DNA from: Streptomyces sp. NA02950
GTDB taxonomy: Bacteria > Actinomycetota > Actinomycetes > Streptomycetales > Streptomycetaceae
Assembly: GCF_013364155.1 (NCBI RefSeq)
Contig: NZ_CP054916.1
Coordinates: 4,026,501-4,090,500, forward strand
Direction of reading: 5' to 3'
DNA: 64,000 nucleotides
Position 1 is the first letter of the stretch. Each line of letters starts with the position of its first letter. Made by a program: the position numbers and the translations under genes. This document shows, one piece after another, positions 47,787 to 53,995 of this stretch. The notes below the pieces were generated by a model that was not told the origin of the DNA, did not search any database, and was given only the letters and a program-made list of their open reading frames with translations.

Positions 47787-49058
47787 ATGCCGCAGCGAAG
47801 CCCGCTCGATCTGCCCGAAGGAGATCCCTTCGGGCCGCACAATCTCCCCTATGGCGTCTTCACCACGCCGCACGCGCCGCATCTGCGCAGGATCGGTGTG
47901 CGCTACGGGAGTCATGTGCTGGACGCGGGAGCCGCGGCGGCCGCCACCGCCTCGCCGCACGCCGAACTGCTGGGCGCCGCCTCGCTCAACCCGCTGATGG
48001 CCGCGGGCCGCCCGGTCTGGCAGGCGGTCCGCGCCGAGCTGCTCGACTGGCTGACCAACCCGGCGCACCGGCCGACCATCGAGCCGCTGATGCACCCCCT
48101 CACCACCCTCGCCCTCCACCTCCCGATCGAGGTGGCCGACTACGCCGATTTCTACGCGAGCGAGCACCACGCCGCCAATGTGGGGCGGATGTTCCGCCCG
48201 GACGGCGACGCGCTCACCCCCAACTGGAAGCACATGCCGATCGGCTACCACGGCCGGGCCGGCACGGTCCTGGTCTCCGGCACCCCGATCGTGCGCCCCC
48301 AGGGCCAGCATCTGCCGTCCGCCCCGCCCGCGGCGTCCCCGGCCACACCCTCCACACCTCATGCGTCCTCCCCCACTCCGGTCTTCGGCCCCTCCCTGCG
48401 CCTCGACTTCGAAGCGGAGGTGGCTTTCGTCGTCGGCGCCCCTTCCCCTTTGAATACACCGGTGCCGCTCTCCGGGTTCCAGGACCACGTCTTCGGTCTG
48501 TGTCTGCTCAACGACTGGTCCGCCCGCGACATCCAGAGCTGGGAGTACCGTCCGCTCGGCCCCTTCCTCGGCAAGTCCTTCGCCACCTCCCTCGCCGCCT
48601 GGATCACCCCGCTGGACGCCCTCGCCCCGGCCCGTACCGCCCCGCCCGCCCGCGATCTCCCGCTGCTGCCCTACCTCGACGACTCCGCCGCCGAGCCCGG
48701 CGGCCTCGACCTGCGCATCGAGGTCGCCGTCAACGGCCACACCATCTCCCGCCCGCCGTTCTCCACCATGTACTGGACCGCCGCCCAGCAGCTGGCCCAT
48801 ATGACCGTGAACGGCGCCTCGCTGCGCACCGGCGATGTCTTCGCCTCCGGCACGGTCAGCGGCCCGCGCCCCACCGAGCGCGGCTGTCTGCTCGAACTCA
48901 CCTGGGCCGGACGCGATCCGGTGCGGCTGCCCGACGGTAGCCGCACCTTCCTGGAGGACGGCGACGAAGTGACCCTCACCGCCTGGGCACCGGGCCCGCA
49001 CGGCGCCCGCATCGGTCTGGGTGAGGTGACCGGCCACGTCGTTCCGGCGACCCCCTGA
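47787..49058 (+). CDS. fahA: Fumarylacetoacetase (tyrosine/phenylalanine/homogentisate degradation)
   Basis: Hydrolase of 423 aa cleaving fumarylacetoacetate to fumarate and acetoacetate. Conserved segments: DLPEGDPFGPHNLPYGVF at the start, YADFYASEHHAANVGRMFRPD, NWKHMPIGYHGRAGTVLVSGT, RLDFEAEVAFVVG, FGLCLLNDWSARDIQSWEYRPLGPFLGKSFATS. The Asp/Glu metal ligands, catalytic His and Arg/Lys/Glu residues of the FAH fold are in these stretches. A Pro/Ser/Ala linker of about 25 residues (SAPPAASPATPSTPHASSP) is inserted before the metal site. No homogentisate dioxygenase gene is adjacent. Confidence 0.94.
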   Translation: MPQRSPLDLPEGDPFGPHNLPYGVFTTPHAPHLRRIGVRYGSHVLDAGAAAAATASPHAELLGAASLNPLMAAGRPVWQAVRAELLDWLTNPAHRPTIEPLMHPLTTLALHLPIEVADYADFYASEHHAANVGRMFRPDGDALTPNWKHMPIGYHGRAGTVLVSGTPIVRPQGQHLPSAPPAASPATPSTPHASSPTPVFGPSLRLDFEAEVAFVVGAPSPLNTPVPLSGFQDHVFGLCLLNDWSARDIQSWEYRPLGPFLGKSFATSLAAWITPLDALAPARTAPPARDLPLLPYLDDSAAEPGGLDLRIEVAVNGHTISRPPFSTMYWTAAQQLAHMTVNGASLRTGDVFASGTVSGPRPTERGCLLELTWAGRDPVRLPDGSRTFLEDGDEVTLTAWAPGPHGARIGLGEVTGHVVPATP

Positions 49059-49107
49059 GCGGCTGCTACGTTGTCGTGCCCCTGCCCTAACAACCGAGGA
49101 GATGTGC

Positions 49108-49608
49108 GTGATCAAGGCAGTGAGCGTCGCCGGAACGGTGGCCGCGGCCGCCCTGCTGCTGACGGCCTGCGGCAGCGACAGCGACGACGGGAAGAAGGAC
49201 ACCTCCAAGGACACCCCGTCGGCCTCGCAGTCCAGCGCCCCGGCGGAGGGGGGCGCGGGCGCCCAGCTGACCGGCGCCTACGTCGCCAAGAGCGGCAACG
49301 AGACGCTGGTGCTGTCCATCAGCGGCGAGAAGGCGGCCCTGGTCGCGGGCAAGCACACCTGCTCCGGTGAGTACACCGACACCGGTGAGAAGAGGCTGAT
49401 GCTCAAGTGCAGCGACGGCAACGCCGACCGCACCATGGGCAAGGTGGCCCCGAGCGGGGACGGCAAGACGCTCACCGTCGACTGGGAGGCGCTCTCGGAG
49501 AACGACACCTTCACCAAGGCGGCCTCCCCGAAGGACCTCCCGACCGGGCTTCCCACCTCGGTGCCCTCCGGTCTGCCGACCGGTATGCCCGACCTCCCCA
49601 CCAGCTGA
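49108..49608 (+). CDS. Small surface lipoprotein with Pro-rich tail
   Basis: Predicted lipoprotein of 166 aa. Lipobox LLTAC is at the end of a short hydrophobic signal; a polar Ser/Asp/Lys linker follows. The body (AQLTGAYVAKSGNETLVLSI, CSGEYTDTGEKRLMLKCSD) suggests a small beta domain with a disulfide. The tail repeats LPTGLPTSVPSGLPTGMPDLPTS. GTG 49108 has GAGGAG at proper spacing, whereas the ATG at 49102 is too close to it. Confidence 0.85.
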   Translation: MIKAVSVAGTVAAAALLLTACGSDSDDGKKDTSKDTPSASQSSAPAEGGAGAQLTGAYVAKSGNETLVLSISGEKAALVAGKHTCSGEYTDTGEKRLMLKCSDGNADRTMGKVAPSGDGKTLTVDWEALSENDTFTKAASPKDLPTGLPTSVPSGLPTGMPDLPTS

Positions 49609-49652
49609 GGCGACCGCACCCAGCGGCACCCGCGGCACCACGACCGCGTCCC

Positions 49653-49684
49653 CGAGCCCCCCGGCGAAAGCGCCGGGGGGCTCG
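49653..49684 (+). terminator. Terminator after the lipoprotein gene
   Basis: CGAGCCCCCCGGCG and its exact complement form a 14-bp stem with loop AAAG, 45 bases after the stop. Confidence 0.85.
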
Positions 49685-49753
49685 CCGCGTAGTGGCAGAT
49701 CTTGCGACAAGAAGAACAAAGCCGCAGGTCAGGGCGGTATCGAAGACGCCGTC

Positions 49754-49769
49754 AAGTGGCGCAACACTT
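49754..49769. promoter_or_regulatory. Possible operator upstream of the GntR gene
   Basis: AAGTG-gcgcaa-CACTT is a short inverted repeat 80 bp upstream of the GntR start, in the region expected to hold its promoter. Weak on its own. Confidence 0.35.
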
Positions 49770-49849
49770 CGGCAACACCATCGCGGCGACCCCCTCGGTA
49801 TGGTCCGAACACAACCCGCCGTCCACCCAGCACACCTCGGAGTCGGCCG

Positions 49850-50632
49850 ATGCCAGCCGAACGCACCCGCGACCGCACCCGCGAGCACGCCCCGCCGGTC
49901 GCCGCCGCGCGCCGCCGCAGGCTCCGCGCCGACCAGGCGCGGCAACTCGCCGATCTGCTCCGCCACCAGGTCCTCACCGGCGGCTTTCCCCGGGGTGTGC
50001 TGCCGCTGGAGGACGCGCTCGGCGCGGACTACGGCGCCTCCCGCAACACCGTGCGCCAGGCGCTCGACCTGCTGCGCGCCGAACGCCTGGTGGAGCGGCT
50101 GCCGGGGGTGGGGACGGTGGTCGTGGGCGAGAAGTACCGGCACGGCCTCGACCGGCTGATGGGGCTGGCCGAGACCCTGCACGAGCACGGCCGGGTCAGC
50201 AACGAGGTACGGACCGTAGGACCCGTGCCCGCGCCGTCCTGCGTCGCCGACCGGCTGCGCGTCCCCGCCCGCGCGGACGTCCTCTACATCGAGCGGCTGC
50301 GGCGGCTGGGCGGGCTTCCGCTCTCCCTCGACCTCACCTACATCCCGATGGACATCGGCGCCGAGCTCCTCGGCGCCGACCTGGAGAACACCGATGTCTT
50401 CCGGCTGATCGAGAAGATCACCGGACAGGATCTGGGCACCGCCGAGATCACCCTCGAGGCCGTCAACGCCGACGCGCACTCCGCCGCCGTCCTTCAGGCA
50501 CCGCGCGGTGCCGCCGTCCTGATGACCGAGCGTCTCACCCACCTGGCCGACGGCCGCCCCGTGGACCTGGAGTTCATCCGGTTCCGCGGCGACCGCATCA
50601 CCATGAGCGGCCAACTGCGCCGCACCGGCTGA
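49850..50632 (+). CDS. GntR/HutC-family regulator of the AprAB-like operon
   Basis: Transcriptional regulator of 260 aa. Winged helix: RQLADLLRHQVLTGGFPRGVLPLEDALGADYGASRNTVRQALDLLRAERLVERLPGVGTVV. UTRA ligand domain from about residue 100: VLYIERLRRLGGLPLSLDLTYIPMDIGAELL and LEAVNADAHSAAVLQAPRGAAVLMTERLTHLADGRPVDLEFIRFRGDRI. GGAG lies about eight bases before ATG 49850. It is the first gene of the downstream set and most likely senses a substrate or product of it. Confidence 0.92.
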   Translation: MPAERTRDRTREHAPPVAAARRRRLRADQARQLADLLRHQVLTGGFPRGVLPLEDALGADYGASRNTVRQALDLLRAERLVERLPGVGTVVVGEKYRHGLDRLMGLAETLHEHGRVSNEVRTVGPVPAPSCVADRLRVPARADVLYIERLRRLGGLPLSLDLTYIPMDIGAELLGADLENTDVFRLIEKITGQDLGTAEITLEAVNADAHSAAVLQAPRGAAVLMTERLTHLADGRPVDLEFIRFRGDRITMSGQLRRTG

Positions 50633-50717
50633 CGCCCCTGCCCCGCCCCCGTTCCGTCCCTGTTCCGCCGCGGTTCCACCCCTTTCCGTTCCCGTTCCGC
50701 CCTCCCTGGAGACAGCC
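50633..50717 (+). other. Pyrimidine-rich leader with GTTCC repeats before the ferredoxin gene
   Basis: 85-bp gap that is almost all C and T on the plus strand. GTTCC occurs five times (in CGTTCCGT, TGTTCCGC, GGTTCCAC, CGTTCCCG, CGTTCCGC). It ends with GGAG before ATG 50718. Confidence 0.5.
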
Positions 50718-50945
50718 ATGCCTCTCGCGCCCCAGCGTGCCGACGTGCCCGTGACGATCGACGAGTCGAAGTGCATCGACGGCTGCACCCTGTGCGTGGA
50801 CATGTGCCCCCTCGACTCGCTCGCGATCCACCCCGACAGCGGCAAGGCGTACATGCACGTGGACGAGTGCTGGTACTGCGGCCCGTGCGCCGCCCGCTGT
50901 CCCACCGGCGCGGTCACGGTCAACATGCCCTATCTCCTGCGGTGA
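50718..50945 (+). CDS. AprB-like ferredoxin with two [4Fe-4S] clusters
   Basis: Small electron carrier (75 aa). Cluster 1 ligands C19, C23, C26 and C30 (CIDGCTLCVDMCP) include an extra residue between the first two Cys. Cluster 2 ligands are C51, C54, C57 and C61 (CWYCGPCAARCP). The end GAVTVNMPYLLR and the ECWYC start of cluster 2 resemble the beta subunit of adenylylsulfate reductase, shortened. It is expected to pair with the flavoprotein encoded four genes downstream. Eleven bases before the binding-protein gene. Confidence 0.88.
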   Translation: MPLAPQRADVPVTIDESKCIDGCTLCVDMCPLDSLAIHPDSGKAYMHVDECWYCGPCAARCPTGAVTVNMPYLLR

Positions 50946-50956
50946 AAGGCTCTCCG

Positions 50957-52315
50957 ATGCAGCGCACCACCCTCCCGGCCACTGTCGCCACCGGCGCACT
51001 GCTGCTGTCCCTCACCGGCTGCGGCGGCGACGCGGAAGCCGGCGGCAAGACCGTGACGGTCACCGTCGGCTACCAGTCCAAGACGATCAACACCGTGACC
51101 GCGGGCACCCTGCTGCGCGCGCTCGGCTCCTTCGAACGCGAACTGCGCGCCCTCGGCCGCCGCGACGGCCACACCTACAAGGTAAAGTGGCAGGACTACG
51201 CCACCGGCGCGCCGATCACCGCGCAGATGGTCGCCGGGAAGGTCGACATCGGCTCGATGGGCGACTTCCCGCTCCTGATCAACTCCGGCCGCGGCAAGCA
51301 GCTGAACGCCCCGACCCGTCTGGTCTCCGTCACCGGCTACAACCTGCGTGGTGGCCTCAACACCATCGTCACCCGCCCCGGCTCCGATCTTCGCGAACTG
51401 TCCGAGCTGCGCGGCAAGCAGGTCTCCACCAGTGTCGGCTCGGCCGCCGACGGCACGCTCGTACGGGCCCTCCAGCGGGCGGGCATCGACCCGGAAGACG
51501 GTATCCACAAGCTCAACCAGCAGCCCGCCGTCGGTGCTTCGGCCCTCCAGGCGGGCAGCGCGGACGCCCTCTCGCAGTTCGTGGCCTGGCCGGGGCTGCT
51601 CGCCTTCCAGGGCAAGGCCAAGGCGCTGTACGACGGGGCGCGGCTGAACCTCCCCACCTTCCACGGTGTCACCACGCGCGCGAAGTTCGCCGATGAGCGC
51701 CCGGCCGTCGTCAAGGCGTTCCTCGCCGCCCAGATCGACGCCACCCGCTATCTGCGCGCCCACCCGCTGCCCGCCGCGCGGAAGGTCGCGAAGGCCACCG
51801 GGCTGCCACCGGAGGTGGTCTACCTCTACAACGGCGCCGGCGGTATCGCCACCTTCGACCCCACCCTCAAGCCCTCGCTGATCGCGGCCCTCAAGAAGGA
51901 CGTCCCGGTGCTGCGCGCGGCCAAACTGGTCGGCCCGGTGGACGTGAACTCCTTTGTCGACGACCGTTACATCAAGCGGGCGTACGGAAGCACGGACGCC
52001 TACGCGAAGGCGCTGCGCACCACACCGCCCGCTTCGTCCAGTCAGATCTGGCTCAAGGGCGAGGAGCGGACCCGGAGTTTCCGCACCCCCGCCGAGCTGC
52101 TGCGGTTCGCCAGCACCCACCGCGACCTGATCCGGGCCGCGTATGTGCCCGACGCCGCCACCGGCACCCTCTGGTACGCGGACCGGGCGGTCTGGGTCAA
52201 GGACGGCGCCGGGCTGCGCGCCTTCGTCACCCCGGCGAACGCCCGCACCTGGAGCGCCTCCCACCCCGGTGCCCGCACGGTCTCGTACGCCACGGCCCTG
52301 AAGGAGTCGGGATGA
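50957..52315 (+). CDS. ABC importer substrate-binding lipoprotein with extra C-terminal domain
   Basis: Periplasm-equivalent binding protein (452 aa) of the sulfonate/nitrate/taurine class. Lipobox LTGC at C22. The class II SBP body has TVGYQSKTINTVTAG, QMVAGKVDIGSMGDFPLLI and QAGSADALSQFVAWPG. It ends near residue 350. A further about 85 residues (PAELLRFASTHRDLIRAAYV...GTLWYADRAVWV...PANARTWSASHPGARTVSY) form a separate domain that recalls NosL-type metal-binding lipoproteins, a tentative likeness. ATGA overlap with the permease. Confidence 0.88.
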   Translation: MQRTTLPATVATGALLLSLTGCGGDAEAGGKTVTVTVGYQSKTINTVTAGTLLRALGSFERELRALGRRDGHTYKVKWQDYATGAPITAQMVAGKVDIGSMGDFPLLINSGRGKQLNAPTRLVSVTGYNLRGGLNTIVTRPGSDLRELSELRGKQVSTSVGSAADGTLVRALQRAGIDPEDGIHKLNQQPAVGASALQAGSADALSQFVAWPGLLAFQGKAKALYDGARLNLPTFHGVTTRAKFADERPAVVKAFLAAQIDATRYLRAHPLPAARKVAKATGLPPEVVYLYNGAGGIATFDPTLKPSLIAALKKDVPVLRAAKLVGPVDVNSFVDDRYIKRAYGSTDAYAKALRTTPPASSSQIWLKGEERTRSFRTPAELLRFASTHRDLIRAAYVPDAATGTLWYADRAVWVKDGAGLRAFVTPANARTWSASHPGARTVSYATALKESG

Positions 52316-53196
52316 CGGCGCCCACGACTCCGCTGCGGCCGACGTCCGCACCCGCCGCCCCCGCCGCGCAGCGCCCGCGCCGCCGCCCCTGGCCCCGCTA
52401 CGCCCTGCGCGCCGGGTCGCTGCTGGCCGCCCTCGGCCTGTGGCAGCTGCTCACCTCGCTCGACGTCAATCTGTGGCTGCGCTTCGCGCAGTTCCCGACC
52501 GCGACCGACGTCGCCCGGGAGTTCGCCGACCGCGTCGGCACCGACGCCTACTGGCAGGACCTGACCGACAGCCTCACCCGCATCCTCACCGGGTTCGCGC
52601 TCGCCGCGGTCCTGGGCGTGGCGGTCGGCACCGCCATCGCCCGTTCACACCTCGCGTCCGACCTGCTGAGCCCGGTCCTCGAAGTCCTGCGCCCCATCCC
52701 CGCCATCGCACTGGTCCCCGTGGCGATCCTGCTGTTCCCCAGCAATGAGCAGGGGATCGTCTTCATCACCTTCACCGCCGCCTTCTTCCCGGTCATGGTC
52801 AGCACCCGGCACGCGGTCCGCGCGCTCAGCCCGGTCTGGGAGGAGGCGGTGCTGACCATGGGCGGCGGCCGCCGGCGCGTGCTGGGCTCGGTGGTGCTGC
52901 CGGGCGCGCTGCCCGGCATCCTCGGCGGGCTCTCCGTCGGCATCGGCGTCTCGTGGATCTGTGTGATCTCCGCCGAGATGATCTCCGGCGCGTACGGCGT
53001 CGGTTACCGCACCTGGCAGGACTACACGATCGTCGACTATCCGGGCGTCTTCGTCGGCATGACCACCATCGGTCTGCTCGGCTGGCTCACCTCCACCGCG
53101 GTCGAGCTGGCCGGGCGGCGGCTGACCCGATGGCTGCCCCGCACCGAGACCGCGGGACCGGCAACGCCCCGGCGCAAGGAAGCAGGTACCCCGTGA
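52312..53196 (+). CDS. ABC importer permease (SsuC/TauC type)
   Basis: Six-helix importer permease of 294 aa. Domain features: GFALAAVLGVAVGTAIARS, EVLRPIPAIALVPVAILLFPSNEQGIVFITFTAAFFPVMVSTRHAVRALSPVWEEAVLTMG, and the EAA loop GALPGILGGLSVGIGVSWICVISAEM. AAGGAG precedes the ATG; the stop overlaps the ATPase GTG. Import of an oxyanion or sulfonate is likely by family. Confidence 0.92.
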   Translation: MTAPTTPLRPTSAPAAPAAQRPRRRPWPRYALRAGSLLAALGLWQLLTSLDVNLWLRFAQFPTATDVAREFADRVGTDAYWQDLTDSLTRILTGFALAAVLGVAVGTAIARSHLASDLLSPVLEVLRPIPAIALVPVAILLFPSNEQGIVFITFTAAFFPVMVSTRHAVRALSPVWEEAVLTMGGGRRRVLGSVVLPGALPGILGGLSVGIGVSWICVISAEMISGAYGVGYRTWQDYTIVDYPGVFVGMTTIGLLGWLTSTAVELAGRRLTRWLPRTETAGPATPRRKEAGTP

Positions 53197-53984
53197 GCAC
53201 GCCCGATGTCGCCACCACCCCCGCCCCGCCGAGGGACCGGGCCGCCCCGCCGGGCGTACGGCTGCGCCTGGAGGACGTCGCGCTCGGCCGCCCCGGCGCG
53301 CCCGTCCTCCATGGCCTCGACCTGGAGGTGGCCCCCGGTGAACTCCTCACTGTGGTGGGCCCGTCCGGCTGCGGCAAGTCCACCCTGCTGCGCACACTGG
53401 CCGGGCTGCTGCCGCCCCTCGGCGGACGGGTCACCCAGGACGGCGCACCCATCACCCGGCCGCACGCCGACCGTGCGCTGGTCTTCCAGGAGGACGCGCT
53501 GCTCCCGTGGCGCACCGTGCGTGCCAACGTCGAACTCCCGCTTGCCATTAGGGGCGTGCCGCGGGCCGAGCGCCGCGCCCGGGCCGAGGGGTGGCTGGAG
53601 CGGGTCGGGCTCGGCGACCACCTGCGGCGATACCCGCACCGTGTCTCCGGCGGCCAGCGGCAGCGGGTGCAGCTCGCCCGCGCGCTCGTCGGCGAGCCGC
53701 GCGCGGTCCTCATGGACGAGCCGTTCGGCGCGCTCGACGCGCAGACCCGGTCCGGGATGCAGCGGCTGCTGGTCGAGGTGTTGCGCGGCACCCGTGCCAC
53801 GGTCGTCTTCGTCACCCACGACGTGGACGAGGCGCTGTTCCTCGGTGACCGCGTCGCCCTGCTCGGCGGTGGGGCGGAGGCCGGCCGGGTGCTGGACGTA
53901 CCGCATCCGCGGGAGCGCGCCGCTCATGACGCCGCCGCGACCGTCGCGCTGCGCCGCCAGGTCCTCGCATCCCTCGGTATGTGA
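53193..53984 (+). CDS. ABC importer ATPase (SsuB/TauB type)
   Basis: ATP-binding subunit (263 aa). Walker A GPSGCGKSTLL, Q-loop FQEDALLPWRTVRANVELPL, signature VSGGQRQRVQLARAL, Walker B RAVLMDEPFGALDAQT and switch VTHDVDEALFLGDRV match the nitrate/sulfonate/taurine branch. GTG start overlapping the permease stop (GTGA), eleven bases before the flavoprotein gene. Confidence 0.94.
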   Translation: MSTPDVATTPAPPRDRAAPPGVRLRLEDVALGRPGAPVLHGLDLEVAPGELLTVVGPSGCGKSTLLRTLAGLLPPLGGRVTQDGAPITRPHADRALVFQEDALLPWRTVRANVELPLAIRGVPRAERRARAEGWLERVGLGDHLRRYPHRVSGGQRQRVQLARALVGEPRAVLMDEPFGALDAQTRSGMQRLLVEVLRGTRATVVFVTHDVDEALFLGDRVALLGGGAEAGRVLDVPHPRERAAHDAAATVALRRQVLASLGM

Positions 53985-53995
53985 AAGGTCCCGCC

